Part shown: positions 16,410 to 26,498 of the stretch, in pieces | Position numbering within the stretch: position 1 is the stretch's first letter | How the letters are laid out: each line of letters starts with the position of its first letter | Source: Firmicutes bacterium UBA6132 | GTDB taxonomy: Bacteria > Bacillota_A > Clostridia > Tissierellales > Sedimentibacteraceae | DNA: 54,426 nucleotides | NCBI GenBank assembly: GCA_002435835.1 | Contig: DIVM01000288.1 | Span: 1 to 54,426, forward strand | Direction of reading: 5' to 3' | Translations under genes and position numbers: made by a program | Notes under the pieces: model-generated | Databases searched by the model: none | Seen by the model: the letters and a program-made list of their open reading frames with translations, nothing else | Told to the model about the DNA's origin: nothing

Positions 16410-17497
16410 ATATAGCAATGTATGCTTTTTCAAGGAAAGGCGCTAAATTGTGTGATGTTATTGTTGAGTACTTAAATGATTGCAATATTGAAGCTTTTGT
16501 TCCTGAAAAATATGTAAATTCGGCCTGTCATGTGAAAGCAAGAAAGGATGATTTAAATAGAAGTGTTGAAAAGTCATTTAAAGAAAAAAATTGCATTATT
16601 TTTATTGGAGCTGTTGGAATTGCGGTAAGGGCAATTGCACCTTTTATTAAAAGCAAAAAAACAGACCCTGCTGTCATATGTATTGATGAAAAGGGCTTAA
16701 ATATAATATCACTATTAAGCGGTCATATAGGCGGGGCAAATAAACTTACACTTAAAATTGCAGATATAGTCGGAGGAAATCCTATCATCACAACAGCTAC
16801 AGACATAAATAATAAACTTGCAGTGGATGAATGGGCTCATAATAAAAATATGCACATATTAAGTATGGCTAAAGCAAAAGACATAGCAGCAGACATACTT
16901 GATAATTTAAAAATAAGATTAAAAAGCGATTTTGAAATAATAGGTGATATTCCCGAAGAACTTGATATAACAGATTTTGAAGATTCTACAAGTTTAAATG
17001 TTATTAAATACAGCAAAACTGGCATATGCATCAGTTTAGATGAAAATAAGAAACCATTTGAAAACACTTTAAATTTAATTCCTAAAATAGTTTCTGTTGG
17101 TGTGGGATGTAGAAAAGGTGCTGACTTCAAAGACATAATGAATGCTTTAAAAGAAGTTTTAACAGAAAACAATATATCTCATTATGCAATCAAGTCTTTA
17201 AATTCAATAGATTTGAAAAAAAATGAAGAAGGTATAATCAAAACAGCAGAAGTTTTCAATGTACCGTTTAATACTTACTCAAGTGATGAGCTTAAAAAAA
17301 TTGATGGTAGTTTTACTAATTCAAATTTTGTAAAATCTATAGCAGGAGTTGATACAGTTTGTGAAAGAGCAGCTGTAATGGGAAGTGTTTCTAAAAAATT
17401 ATTTATAAAAAAGACTGTTAAAAATTCAGTTACTGTTGCTATATGTTTAGATGAATACAATGTTGATTTTACTTTTGATGAAATAGTTGATAAATAA
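16406..17497 (+). CDS. cbiG: Cobalt-precorrin-5A hydrolase CbiG
   Basis: A 363-residue enzyme that opens the delta-lactone of cobalt-precorrin-5A, releasing acetaldehyde; it is specific to the anaerobic path. The N-terminal and central part has IIFIGAVGIAVRAIAPFI (about 66-83) and IISLLSGHIGGANKLTLKIA (about 105-124). The C-terminal domain has SVGVGCRKGADFKDI (about 231-245) and ASNDxxK-like changes in the tail. It is the last gene before riboswitch 2. Confidence 0.93.
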   Translation: MNIAMYAFSRKGAKLCDVIVEYLNDCNIEAFVPEKYVNSACHVKARKDDLNRSVEKSFKEKNCIIFIGAVGIAVRAIAPFIKSKKTDPAVICIDEKGLNIISLLSGHIGGANKLTLKIADIVGGNPIITTATDINNKLAVDEWAHNKNMHILSMAKAKDIAADILDNLKIRLKSDFEIIGDIPEELDITDFEDSTSLNVIKYSKTGICISLDENKKPFENTLNLIPKIVSVGVGCRKGADFKDIMNALKEVLTENNISHYAIKSLNSIDLKKNEEGIIKTAEVFNVPFNTYSSDELKKIDGSFTNSNFVKSIAGVDTVCERAAVMGSVSKKLFIKKTVKNSVTVAICLDEYNVDFTFDEIVDK

Positions 17498-17542
17498 AAA
17501 TAATTAATATTAAGAATTTAAAAATTGAATAGTTAAAAATTA

Positions 17543-17730
17543 TAGGTCATTACGTTAAAAGGGAAAGCGGTTAAAATCCGTTGCAGCCCCCGCTACTGTA
17601 AATGGAACGAAATCATATATACCACTGGAAAATTTCCGGGAAGGTTTGAAAGTAGGATAAGTAATAAGCCATAAGCCAGGAGACCTGCCTATAAATTTTA
17701 TAAATAATCCTTCGGTGGGAAGTGGTATTT
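17543..17730 (+). ncRNA. Cobalamin (B12) riboswitch 2
   Basis: Core elements are AAAAGGGAAAGCGG (about 17557), GCAGCCCCCGCTACTGTAA (17583-17601), CCGGGAAGG (17637-17645) and the B12 box AGCCAGGAGACCTGCC (17674-17689). It starts only about 45 bp after the cbiG stop. I found no convincing promoter in that gap, so it may act as an internal attenuator in one long transcript, giving the second half double control. Boundaries are approximate. Confidence 0.93.
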
Positions 17731-17752
17731 ATATGTATAAATTGTTACATAT

Positions 17753-17785
17753 AAAACCATAACCATTAAGAGGCTATGGTTTTTT
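17753..17785 (+). terminator. Riboswitch-controlled terminator before cbiC
   Basis: AAAACCATAACC (17753-17764) pairs with GGCTATGGTTTT (17772-17783) with one mismatch and a seven-base loop, then T residues. It lies between aptamer 2 and cbiC. Confidence 0.85.
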
Positions 17786-17811
17786 ATAATTAAGATTTAA
17801 TAGGAGAAAAT

Positions 17812-18438
17812 ATGAAAAATATATTATTTGTAGAACCTCATGATATAGAAAAAAGAAGTTTTGAATTAATACAACAGGAGTTAGGCGATATAAAATTAGA
17901 TCCTGAAAAAGAACCAATAATTAAAAGAGCAATACATACATCAGCTGACTTTGATTATTTAGATAATTTATGTTTTTCTGAAAATGCAGTAAAAAAAGCC
18001 AAAGAAGCAATAAAAAATAAAGCAACTATTGTAACTGATACTAATATGGCATTTGCAGGTATAAACAAAAAAACTGCAGCAAAATATGGTGTTAAAGTTC
18101 ATTGTTTCATGGCAGATGAAGATGTGGCAATAGAAGCTATAGAGCGTGGTGAAACAAGGGCTACAATTTCTATGGAAAGAGCTTCAAAATTAGAAGGTCC
18201 AGTAATATTTGCCATAGGCAATGCACCAACTGCACTTATAAAACTTTATGAAATTATTACAACTACTAATTTCAAACCTGAACTTATAATAGGAGTTCCT
18301 GTTGGTTTTGTAAATGTTGTTGAATCAAAAGAACTTATAATGAGCCTTGATAATGTGGAATATATAGTTGCAAAAGGAAGAAAAGGTGGCAGCAATGTTG
18401 CAGCGGCAATATGCAATGCGCTATTGTACAATATATAA
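17812..18438 (+). CDS. cbiC: Cobalt-precorrin-8 methylmutase CbiC
   Basis: A 208-residue enzyme that moves the C-11 methyl to C-12, giving cobyrinate. The family motif with catalytic His is RAIHTSADFDYLDNL (about 40-54). Others are TDTNMAFAGINK (about 77-88), GNAPTALIKLYEI (about 134-146) and IGVPVGFVNVVESKE. Length is normal. It is the first gene after riboswitch 2, with RBS AGGAGAAAAT. An 85-bp gap before cbiL is AT-only sequence with a short tandem repeat. Confidence 0.95.
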   Translation: MKNILFVEPHDIEKRSFELIQQELGDIKLDPEKEPIIKRAIHTSADFDYLDNLCFSENAVKKAKEAIKNKATIVTDTNMAFAGINKKTAAKYGVKVHCFMADEDVAIEAIERGETRATISMERASKLEGPVIFAIGNAPTALIKLYEIITTTNFKPELIIGVPVGFVNVVESKELIMSLDNVEYIVAKGRKGGSNVAAAICNALLYNI

Positions 18439-18481
18439 TTATATTAAAGATAAATTTACAATAATAATATAAATTCATTTA

Positions 18482-18511
18482 GAAATTTAAAAATTTAAAA
18501 ATTTAAAAATA
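18482..18511. repeat. Short AT tandem repeat before cbiL
   Basis: About three copies of a ten-base unit, AAATTTAAAA, lie directly ahead of the cbiL ribosome site (AGGAGG at about 18513). It may simply be low-complexity sequence that keeps the RBS single-stranded. Confidence 0.5.
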
Positions 18512-18523
18512 CAGGAGGCTTAA

Positions 18524-19222
18524 ATGTTTTACGGAATAGGAGTTGGAGTTGGAAACAAAGATACAGTTACAAAACGAGCTATAGATATATTAAAAACTTT
18601 AGATGTGCTATATGTACCTGCAGCAAAAAAAACAGATTCATTTAGCGTTGCTCATAAAATTATAGACTGCTATTTAAATGAAAGCACAGAAATTAAAGAT
18701 AGACATTTTCCAATGAATTATGATACTGAAGAGCTGCAAAACTCATGGAATAATATAGCAAGTGAAATTGAGCAAGATGTTATAGATGGTAAAATAGTAG
18801 GTTTTGTAACTATTGGAGATCCAATGGTTTATAGCACATATATTTATTTGTTAAGAATATTAAAAAATAAAATTAAAATAACAACAATACCTGGCATAAC
18901 TTCATTTTTAGATATTGCATCAAATAATAATTTTCCTTTAGTTGAAGGTGATGACCCACTGCTTATTATACCTGCTACAATTGGAGCTGATAAACTTAAA
19001 AACTATATTAAAAACGAAAATTCAATTGTTTTAATGAAAGTATATAAAAATTATGATGAAGTTATAAATTTGCTGTTAGATGAAAAACTTGAAAATTGCT
19101 CTATTGCCGTTAGCAATTCATCAAAAGATGAAGAAGTAGTTTATAAAAATATTAAAGATATGAAAAAAGAAGATGTTTCTTATTTTACAACAATATTAAT
19201 TAATAAAAGATGGGAGATTTAA
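18524..19222 (+). CDS. cbiL: Cobalt-precorrin-2 C20-methyltransferase CbiL
   Basis: A 232-residue SAM-dependent methyltransferase acting at C-20 of cobalt-factor II / cobalt-precorrin-2. The start GIGVGVGNKDTVTKRAIDIL (about 4-23) and VPAAKK..SFSVAHKI are typical of CbiL/CobI. GFVTIGDPMVYSTYIYL (about 88-104) is the second SAM motif. The stop is directly followed by the cbiH start. Confidence 0.93.
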   Translation: MFYGIGVGVGNKDTVTKRAIDILKTLDVLYVPAAKKTDSFSVAHKIIDCYLNESTEIKDRHFPMNYDTEELQNSWNNIASEIEQDVIDGKIVGFVTIGDPMVYSTYIYLLRILKNKIKITTIPGITSFLDIASNNNFPLVEGDDPLLIIPATIGADKLKNYIKNENSIVLMKVYKNYDEVINLLLDEKLENCSIAVSNSSKDEEVVYKNIKDMKKEDVSYFTTILINKRWEI

Positions 19223-19942
19223 ATGATATATGCAATAGGAATAGGACCTGGAAGCTTTGAAACGATGACATATGAGGCAGTAAAGGCTATTGAAAATTCA
19301 GAAGTTATAGTTGGATATAAAACTTATATAAATTTAATAGTTGACATGATAAAAGACAAAGAGGTAATATCTAACGGAATGATGCAGGAAATTGACCGGG
19401 TTAAAAAAGCTGTTGAAATTTCTAAAACAGGAAAAACAGTAGCTGTCATCAGCTCTGGAGATGCTGGTGTATATGGCATGGCAGGACTTGTGTTAGAACT
19501 TGCTGAAGGCGAAGAAGTAAAAATAATAAGCGGAGTTACAGCATCAACTGCAGCAGCTGCAGTTCTTGGGGCTCCTCTCATGCATGATTTTTGCCACATA
19601 AGTTTAAGTGATTTGATGACACCATTGGACTTAATATATAAAAGAGTTGAGTTAGCAGCAGAATGTGATTTTGTAATATGTTTATATAATCCGAGAAGTA
19701 ACGGACGTCCTGATTATTTGAAAAAAAGTATTGAACTTATGAAAAAACATAAGCAAGGCACAACACCTGTTGGAATAGTAAGGAATGTTTCGAGAAATAA
19801 TCAAGAAGTGAACATATGCACTTTAGACACAATTGATTATGAAATAGTTGATATGTTAAGCATTGTAATTGTAGGAAACAAATCATCTTATATTGACAAT
19901 AATAAAATTATAACCAGGAGAGGTTACGAAAATAAGAGGTAG
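19223..19942 (+). CDS. cbiH: Cobalt-precorrin-3 C17-methyltransferase CbiH
   Basis: A 239-residue SAM-dependent enzyme that methylates C-17 and contracts the ring, forming the delta-lactone later opened by CbiG. GIGPGSFETMTYEAVKAI (about 5-22), VISSGDAGVYGMAGLVLE (about 74-91), LYNPRSNGRPDYL and VGIVRNVSRNNQEV identify CbiH/CobJ. No extra Fe-S extension is present. No gap from cbiL; hemA follows after three bases. Confidence 0.94.
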   Translation: MIYAIGIGPGSFETMTYEAVKAIENSEVIVGYKTYINLIVDMIKDKEVISNGMMQEIDRVKKAVEISKTGKTVAVISSGDAGVYGMAGLVLELAEGEEVKIISGVTASTAAAAVLGAPLMHDFCHISLSDLMTPLDLIYKRVELAAECDFVICLYNPRSNGRPDYLKKSIELMKKHKQGTTPVGIVRNVSRNNQEVNICTLDTIDYEIVDMLSIVIVGNKSSYIDNNKIITRRGYENKR

Positions 19943-19945
19943 GAA

Positions 19946-21184
19946 ATGGAAGTTGCAGTAATTGGGATAAATCATAATTTGTCACCTATTAAAATAAGAG
20001 AAAAAGTTACATTTACAGAAGCTAAGAAAATTGAAGCTACTACAATATTAACTGAAAAAGAAATAGAAGAAGTTATTATTTTATCCACATGTAACAGAAG
20101 TGAAATTTATGTTGCTTCAGATAATATTGAAAAAGCTGTTAGTGTTGTAGAAAATTTTTTTGTGTCATATTTTAAAGATAAAAGCATTGATAATTATGTG
20201 TTTAGCAAAATAAAGGATGAAGCAGTTTATCATATTTTTGAAGTATGTGCTGGTTTAGATTCTATTGTAATAGGTGAAGATCAAATACTTGGCCAAGTTA
20301 AAGATGCATTGATTACATCCATAGAACTAAAAGGCAGCAGCAAGATATTGAACAAACTATTTAGAGAAGCTATTACTCTTGCTAAAAAAATAAAAACTGA
20401 AACAAAAGTGTCGGATAATCCACTGTCAATAAGTTATATAGGAGTAAAAAAGCTTCGTGATAAAATTAAAGATTTATCAGATAAAAAAGTTTTAGTTATA
20501 GGAATTGGAAAAATGGGTATTTTGGCTTTGACTCATATAAGGGAATATGGTACTGGACAAATATTTATTTGCAACAGGAAATTAAGCAAGTCAATAGAAA
20601 TATCTGAAAAAATAAAAGATATTCAAGTTGTAAAATTTGAAAATTTTAAAGATATAATCCGTGATGTTGACATAATAATTAGTGCAACTTCATCCCCTCA
20701 TGTAATTATTAAAGAAGAATATATAGATAAAAACAGAACAAAACCATTGTATATTCTTGATTTAGCAATGCCAAGGGATGTTGATGAAAATTTAAAAAAT
20801 ATAAATAATATTTTTTTATTTGATGTAGATTCTTTAAAGATTGAATCCGAAGAAAACAAAATCATAAGGGAAAATCTTCTGAAGGATAGCAAGACTTATA
20901 TAGATGAAAGCATCAGAGAATTTAATTTATGGAAAAGCACCATAAAAGCTGATAAAGTTCTTGAATCAATGTATAAAAAATGTAACCATATAAAATCAGA
21001 TACACTTTCGTATATTTACAGGAAAACAGATTTAAGCTGCAGGGATAAAAAAATAATTGAAAAAATGGTCGAATCATCCCTAAAAAGACTTATGAGAGAA
21101 ATGGTTTTAAATTTAAAGGATACTAAGGAGGAAAAAAAGTTAAACGAGTATGTAAAAGTGCTCAATGAACTTTTTGAATTTTAA
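19946..21184 (+). CDS. hemA: Glutamyl-tRNA reductase HemA
   Basis: A 412-residue NADPH-dependent enzyme that reduces Glu-tRNA to glutamate-1-semialdehyde, the first committed step of C5 tetrapyrrole synthesis. The catalytic Cys is in ILSTCNRSEIYVAS (about 47-60). ICAGLDSIVIGEDQILGQVK-like residues lie at about 97-116, with an NADPH-binding VLVIGIGKMGILAL (about 181-194). Its position makes precursor supply subject to riboswitch 2. It overlaps the next gene by one base. Confidence 0.95.
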   Translation: MEVAVIGINHNLSPIKIREKVTFTEAKKIEATTILTEKEIEEVIILSTCNRSEIYVASDNIEKAVSVVENFFVSYFKDKSIDNYVFSKIKDEAVYHIFEVCAGLDSIVIGEDQILGQVKDALITSIELKGSSKILNKLFREAITLAKKIKTETKVSDNPLSISYIGVKKLRDKIKDLSDKKVLVIGIGKMGILALTHIREYGTGQIFICNRKLSKSIEISEKIKDIQVVKFENFKDIIRDVDIIISATSSPHVIIKEEYIDKNRTKPLYILDLAMPRDVDENLKNINNIFLFDVDSLKIESEENKIIRENLLKDSKTYIDESIREFNLWKSTIKADKVLESMYKKCNHIKSDTLSYIYRKTDLSCRDKKIIEKMVESSLKRLMREMVLNLKDTKEEKKLNEYVKVLNELFEF

Positions 21185-21813
21185 TGATATATTATCCGAT
21201 TTGTTTCAATACTGAAAATAAAAAAACATTGGTGGTAGGCGGAGGAAAAGCTGCACTTTTAAAGTTAAATAGTCTTTTGAGTACAAGTGCAGAAATAACT
21301 GTTATTTCTAAGGATTTTTCCTTTGATACATCAGAATTAAAAAAGGAATATAAAAATTTAAATTTTATTAAAGAAAATTTTGAAATAAATAAAATAAAAA
21401 CTGAATATGATATGGCTTTTATTTGTACGGATAATGCGAAACTAAATACTGAAATTAGGGAATTTTTTAAACATAAAAAAACAATAGTTATGTTAGCTGA
21501 CAATAAAAAAGAGTCAGATTTTATTACATCTGCCATAATACAAAAAGAAAATATAACTATTTCTGTTAATACACAGGGCAAAAGTCCAACAGCTGCAAAA
21601 TTAATATTAATTGAAATTGAAAAGTTAATTACAGAAGATTTTACTGAAAAAATAAATTTGATTTGCCAAATAAGAGAATTATTATTAAAAGAAAAAGAGG
21701 TTAATTCAAATATTAATATAAAGGATATAATGGATAGCCTAAAGTTAAAAAGTAATACAGAATTAATAGGTATTATAAATGACATAAAGGATAAAAGATA
21801 CACAGGAGATTGA
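21184..21813 (+). CDS. Precorrin-2 dehydrogenase (SirC/Met8-like)
   Basis: A 209-residue protein with the N-terminal siroheme-synthase fold: NAD-binding VVGGGKAALLKLNSLL (about 17-32), DMAFICTDNAKLNTEI (about 77-92) and the ISVNTQGKSPTAAKLI block (about 121-136). It oxidises precorrin-2 to sirohydrochlorin; some relatives also chelate metal. Since a separate CbiK chelatase is encoded downstream, its likely job here is only the dehydrogenation. It is shorter than full CysG because the methyltransferase part is in the cobA/hemD fusion. Confidence 0.88.
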   Translation: MIYYPICFNTENKKTLVVGGGKAALLKLNSLLSTSAEITVISKDFSFDTSELKKEYKNLNFIKENFEINKIKTEYDMAFICTDNAKLNTEIREFFKHKKTIVMLADNKKESDFITSAIIQKENITISVNTQGKSPTAAKLILIEIEKLITEDFTEKINLICQIRELLLKEKEVNSNINIKDIMDSLKLKSNTELIGIINDIKDKRYTGD

Positions 21814-21814
21814 A

Positions 21815-22714
21815 ATGAAAATTATTGTCGGAACAAGAGGAAGCAATTTAGCTTTAACTCAGACAAATTTAGTAATAAAAGAATTAAAAGAAAAAAATCC
21901 TGACTTACATTTTGAAATAAAGATTATAAAAACAAAAGGCGATATTGTATTAGATGTTCCACTTCATAAATTAAATGCAAATGGTATATTTTCAAAAGAA
22001 ATTGAACAGGCTCTATTAAATAAAGAAATAGACTTAGCAGTTCATTCTATGAAAGATATGCCTTCTAAACATACAAAGGGATTAATTTTTGGTGCAATAC
22101 CTAAAGGAGAAGACCCAAGAGATGCTGTAGTTTCTAATAAAACTATAAAAGAACTTTCAGATTTAGAAGGTTGTGTTATAGGAACAGGAAGCATAAGAAG
22201 GGATTTTCAGCTAAGGAAGCTTATTAAAAACATAGAAGTTAAAGGAATAAGAGGAAATATTGAAAGCAGGATGAATAAAATTGAGACGGAAAATCTTGAT
22301 GGAGTAATTTTAGCTGCTTCTGGTTTAAAAAGAGCTAATTATGAAAATAGGATAAGTTATTATTTTGATCCTAAGATATTTATTCCATCTCCTTGCCAAG
22401 GTATTTTAGCTTTGCAGATAAGAGAAGATGATGAAGAAATAAATAGCATTTTAAAAACGGTTGAACATTTTGAAACTACAATAAAAGCAAAAGCAGAAAG
22501 AGCATTTTTAAGAACTTTAGGTGTAGGCTGCGAATTTCCAATGGGCGCTTATTCTGAAATAAATGGTGAATCACTGACATTACATGTTTTATATGGTGAT
22601 GAAAGCGGAAAATTTATGTTAAATTCAAATGGTACTGCACATATTTCTGAAGCTGAAAGTCTTGGTATTAAATTAGCTAAAGAATTAATTAATAAAAGCC
22701 TTTGTTTAAAGTAA
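21815..22714 (+). CDS. hemC: Hydroxymethylbilane synthase HemC
   Basis: A 299-residue porphobilinogen deaminase that joins four porphobilinogens. VGTRGSNLALTQTNLVI (about 4-20), AVHSMKDMPSKHTKGL (about 81-96, catalytic Asp), GTGSIRRDFQL and LGVGCEFPMGAYSE (about 229-242, Cys that carries the dipyrromethane cofactor) are intact. Two bases separate it from the dehydrogenase gene. Confidence 0.96.
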   Translation: MKIIVGTRGSNLALTQTNLVIKELKEKNPDLHFEIKIIKTKGDIVLDVPLHKLNANGIFSKEIEQALLNKEIDLAVHSMKDMPSKHTKGLIFGAIPKGEDPRDAVVSNKTIKELSDLEGCVIGTGSIRRDFQLRKLIKNIEVKGIRGNIESRMNKIETENLDGVILAASGLKRANYENRISYYFDPKIFIPSPCQGILALQIREDDEEINSILKTVEHFETTIKAKAERAFLRTLGVGCEFPMGAYSEINGESLTLHVLYGDESGKFMLNSNGTAHISEAESLGIKLAKELINKSLCLK

Positions 22715-22726
22715 AGAGGGGAAATT

Positions 22727-24232
22727 ATGAAAAAAACAGGAAAAGTATATTTGGTAGGAGCTGGCATAGGCAGTGAAGAATATATAACTATAAAAGGAAA
22801 AAGAGTTTTAGAAGAAGCTGATGTAATAGTTTATGATAGACTTTTAAACATGAATTTATTAAATTTTAATGATAAGTCTAAGGAATTTATAAACGCTGGC
22901 AAACAGTCTTCAAATCATATATTAGCTCAAGATGATACAAATGAAATACTGGTAAAAAAAGCTTTAGAAGGTAAAACAGTAGTAAGGCTTAAAGGCGGAG
23001 ATCCATATGTTTTTGGAAGAGGCGGAGAAGAAGCAGAATATTTGGTTGAAAGAAATATTGAATTTGAGGTTGTGCCTGGTATAACATCAGGAATAGCAGG
23101 ATTATGCTTTGCAGGCATTCCAATAACCCATAGGGATTATAGCTCATCTTTGCATTTAATTACAGGTCATAAAAAAAATGAAGATAACTTAGATTTTAGT
23201 TCATTAGCAAATTTAAATGGAACAATTGTATTTTACATGGGCCTTGAAAATTTAGCAAATATATGCAATGGTTTTATAGTAAATGGAAAAAATCCTAATA
23301 CACCATGTGCCGTAATAAGTCATGGTGGATATCCTGATCAAGTGGTTGTTTCATCTACTTTGAAAGATATTGAAAAAGTTATAGAAGATAAAAATGTTAA
23401 AAGTCCAAGTTTAATAGTTATTGGAGATGTCATAAAATTAAGAGATAAACTAAATTTTTATGAAAAAAAACTTTTATTTGGTAAAAATGTAGTTGTTACA
23501 AGAGCAAGGGCTCAAGCAAGCTCTTTAGTTAATAAATTAAGTGAGCTTGGAGCAAATGTAATTGAAGTTCCATCCATAGCTATTAAACAAATCAATGAAG
23601 ACAAATTAACTAGGGAATTAGAAGATTTAAAAAAATATTCCCACATAATATTTACAAGTACAAATGCAGTTGAAATATTTATGAATAAGATTTTTGAAAA
23701 TAAAGATGTGAGGGAACTTGGAAATATAAAAATATTTGCAATTGGAGATGGCACTGCAAATAAATTAAGAGAGTATGGTATAAAGGCTGATTTTATGCCA
23801 AGCAGTTTTGTTGCTGAATCATCATTTGAAGAAATCAAAAACATTATAAATAAGAATCATTCTATATTGCTTCCAAGAGCATTAAAATCAAGACCATACT
23901 TAAAAGAAAAATTATCAGAAATATGTAATGTAGTTGAACTTCCTATTTATGATACTGTAACTGAATGTATAAATGAAAATGAAAAAGAAAATTTAAAAAA
24001 CACAAATATAGATTACATAACATTTACAAGTTCATCAACTGTAGAAAATTTTATTAAATTGGTTGATGATGAAACATTAGAAAAAATTAAAAAATCAAAA
24101 ATTATATCAATTGGGCCTATTACATCTAAAACAGCAGAAAATAACGGTTTAAATGTATATAAAGAATCAGAGGTTTATAATATAGATAATTTAGTATATA
24201 CAATTTTAAAAGATCAGGAGAAAAAGCTATGA
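22727..24232 (+). CDS. cobA-hemD: Fused uroporphyrinogen-III methyltransferase / uroporphyrinogen-III synthase
   Basis: A 501-residue two-domain protein. The CobA/SumT part (about 1-245) has [39 protein letters not shown] (about 86-106) and [21 protein letters not shown]. It makes precorrin-2. The HemD part (about 250-501) has [34 protein letters not shown] and [13 protein letters not shown]. It closes hydroxymethylbilane to uroporphyrinogen III. The fusion is common in Clostridia and channels the precursor to siroheme/B12. Four-base overlap with hemB. Confidence 0.95.
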   Translation: MKKTGKVYLVGAGIGSEEYITIKGKRVLEEADVIVYDRLLNMNLLNFNDKSKEFINAGKQSSNHILAQDDTNEILVKKALEGKTVVRLKGGDPYVFGRGGEEAEYLVERNIEFEVVPGITSGIAGLCFAGIPITHRDYSSSLHLITGHKKNEDNLDFSSLANLNGTIVFYMGLENLANICNGFIVNGKNPNTPCAVISHGGYPDQVVVSSTLKDIEKVIEDKNVKSPSLIVIGDVIKLRDKLNFYEKKLLFGKNVVVTRARAQASSLVNKLSELGANVIEVPSIAIKQINEDKLTRELEDLKKYSHIIFTSTNAVEIFMNKIFENKDVRELGNIKIFAIGDGTANKLREYGIKADFMPSSFVAESSFEEIKNIINKNHSILLPRALKSRPYLKEKLSEICNVVELPIYDTVTECINENEKENLKNTNIDYITFTSSSTVENFIKLVDDETLEKIKKSKIISIGPITSKTAENNGLNVYKESEVYNIDNLVYTILKDQEKKL

Positions 24233-25194
24233 GAATGAGAAGATTAAGAGACAATAAACTAACAAGAAGTATGATAAGAGAAACTTATTTATCTAAAAAT
24301 GATTTGATTTATCCAATTTTTGTAGTAGAAGGTAATGATATAAAAAGAGAAATTTCTTCAATGCCTGACTGCTATCATTATTCAGTTGATAGGATAAAAG
24401 AAGAAATAAATGAGCTTAAATCTCTTGGAATAAACTACATTATGATTTTTGGAGTTCCTGACGAAAAAGATGAGTTTGGAAGCGCTGCATATTATGAAGA
24501 TGGAATAGTTCAAAGAGCAATTAAAGAAATAAAAAGAATAAATCCTGATATGTATGTTATAACAGACGTATGCATGTGTGAATACACTTCACATGGACAT
24601 TGTGGAATAATAGGCCATGATCATAAAGTTTTAAATGATGAAACTTTACCTTATATTAGTAGTATAGCATTAAGCCATGTAAAAGCAGGTGCAGATATGG
24701 TTGCTCCTTCAGATATGATGGATTTTCGTATTGAAAGCATAAGAAAAACATTGGATGAAAATGGATTTTCAAATATACCAATAATGGCCTACAGTGCAAA
24801 ATATGAATCAGCTTTTTATGGACCTTTTAGAGAAGCTGCAGGTTCAGCACCACAGTTTGGTGACAGAAAAAGTTATCAAATGGATATAGCAAATTCAGAT
24901 GAGGCGCTCCGGGAAATTAGTCTTGATATTGAAGAAGGTGCGGACATAATCATGGTTAAACCTGCTTTATCATATTTAGATGTAATAAGAAGAGCAAAAG
25001 ATAATTTCAATATTCCCATAGCAGCTTACAATGTAAGCGGTGAATATTCAATGATTAAAAATGCAATTAAAAATGGAATTTTAAGTGAAAAAGCAATTTA
25101 CGAATCTGTTCTTTCAATAAAAAGAGCAGGTGCAAATATAATACTAACATATTTTGCTAAGGACATAGCAAAAATTTTAAATAAGGAGAATTAA
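24229..25194 (+). CDS. hemB: Delta-aminolevulinic acid dehydratase HemB
   Basis: A 321-residue porphobilinogen synthase. The zinc-type Cys cluster [17 protein letters not shown] (about 113-129) is present, so it should be Zn-dependent. Catalytic lysines lie in [20 protein letters not shown] (about 187-206) and [13 protein letters not shown] (about 241-253). It starts inside the hemD stop (ATGA). It supplies porphobilinogen to HemC. Confidence 0.96.
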   Translation: MRMRRLRDNKLTRSMIRETYLSKNDLIYPIFVVEGNDIKREISSMPDCYHYSVDRIKEEINELKSLGINYIMIFGVPDEKDEFGSAAYYEDGIVQRAIKEIKRINPDMYVITDVCMCEYTSHGHCGIIGHDHKVLNDETLPYISSIALSHVKAGADMVAPSDMMDFRIESIRKTLDENGFSNIPIMAYSAKYESAFYGPFREAAGSAPQFGDRKSYQMDIANSDEALREISLDIEEGADIIMVKPALSYLDVIRRAKDNFNIPIAAYNVSGEYSMIKNAIKNGILSEKAIYESVLSIKRAGANIILTYFAKDIAKILNKEN

Positions 25195-25195
25195 A

Positions 25196-26485
25196 ATGAA
25201 CAATTCAAAACGATTATTTGAGAGAGCAAAAGAAATTATTCCAGGTGGAGTTAACAGTCCTGTAAGAGCTTTTGGTTCAGTTGACATGGATCCAGTATTT
25301 GTAAAAAAAGCAAAAGGGTCATATATATATGATTCAGAAGACAATAAATATTTAGATTATATTTCATCATGGGGTCCTATGATATTTGGACACTGCGATG
25401 AAGAACTTAATGAAGTTGCAATTGAAGCATTGAAAAACGGCATTTCTTATGGCGTTCCATCAGGTGTTGAAGTAGAAATGGCAGAAATTATAACAGATGC
25501 ATACAAAGGCTGCGAAATGGTAAGAATGGTCAATTCTGGAACTGAAGCAACAATGAGTGCCATAAGAACTGCAAGGGGATATACAAAAAAAGATAAAATA
25601 ATAAAATTTGAAGGATGTTATCATGGACATTCAGATTGTTTATTAGTTAAATCGGGCTCTGGAGCTCTTACTTTAAATGTACCTACGAGTCTTGGAGTAC
25701 CTGCTGATTTTGTTAAGCATACTTTAGTTTGCGAGTATAACAACATAGAATCTGTAAAAAAAGAAATTGAAAATAACAAAGATGAAATTGCATGTGTAAT
25801 CATAGAGCCAGTTCCAGGAAATATGGGAGTTATTGCACCTGATATGGAATTTATGAAGCAACTTAGAAAAATTACTGAAGAAAATAATATTTTGTTAATA
25901 TTTGATGAAGTAATTTCTGGATTCAGAATTTCTTACGGTGGAGCAGCAAAAGTGTTTGACATAGTTCCAGATATGGTTTGTTTTGGCAAAATCATCGGAG
26001 GTGGATTACCTGTTGGTGCTTATGGTGGAAAAAAAGAAATAATGAGCGTAATTTCACCTTTAGGACCTGTATATCAAGCTGGAACATTATCAGGAAACCC
26101 ATTGGCAATGTCAATAGGTATTGCGGCTTTAAACAAATTAAAAAATAATCCTGAAATATATGAAGAACTTGAAAATAAAGCTAAAAAACTACAAGAAGGA
26201 TTTAATAAAAATATTGAAGAAACTGGCGTCAAAGCTTTTGTTAATAGATATAAATCAATGCTGACAATATTTTTTAATGCTAAAGAAGTTCGTTCTTATG
26301 CGGATGTAATGACCTCAGATACAAGTATGTATGCAAAATATTTTAAAGGTATGTTCGAATTAGGAATACTCCTTCCACCTTCACAGTATGAAATTATGTT
26401 TTTAAATACAACATTAACTGATGAAGAAATTGAATATACAATTGAATCAAATTTAAAAGTTCTTAATTCTATCAAGCAAATCTAA
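25196..26485 (+). CDS. hemL: Glutamate-1-semialdehyde 2,1-aminomutase HemL
   Basis: A 429-residue PLP enzyme that forms 5-aminolevulinate. It begins LFERAKEIIPGGVNSPVRAFGSV (about 6-28). MVNSGTEATMSAIRTARG (about 105-122), FEGCYHGHSD, IFDEVISGFRIS and the PLP lysine in CFGKIIGGGLPVGAYGG (about 260-276) are standard. The start has AAGGAG. hemA and hemL together give the C5 path within this operon. Confidence 0.96.
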   Translation: MNNSKRLFERAKEIIPGGVNSPVRAFGSVDMDPVFVKKAKGSYIYDSEDNKYLDYISSWGPMIFGHCDEELNEVAIEALKNGISYGVPSGVEVEMAEIITDAYKGCEMVRMVNSGTEATMSAIRTARGYTKKDKIIKFEGCYHGHSDCLLVKSGSGALTLNVPTSLGVPADFVKHTLVCEYNNIESVKKEIENNKDEIACVIIEPVPGNMGVIAPDMEFMKQLRKITEENNILLIFDEVISGFRISYGGAAKVFDIVPDMVCFGKIIGGGLPVGAYGGKKEIMSVISPLGPVYQAGTLSGNPLAMSIGIAALNKLKNNPEIYEELENKAKKLQEGFNKNIEETGVKAFVNRYKSMLTIFFNAKEVRSYADVMTSDTSMYAKYFKGMFELGILLPPSQYEIMFLNTTLTDEEIEYTIESNLKVLNSIKQI

Positions 26486-26498
26486 AGGTGGTAAATAA

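Noticed and set aside
18482..18511. CRISPR-like or regulatory repeat array
   Set aside because: Three ten-base AT units with no spacers are low-complexity DNA, not CRISPR repeats.
21192..21803. 203-codon open frame on the minus strand
   Set aside because: It lies wholly opposite the precorrin-2 dehydrogenase gene; the protein is a Phe/Ser/Ile-rich mirror of AT-rich codons and has no ribosome site.
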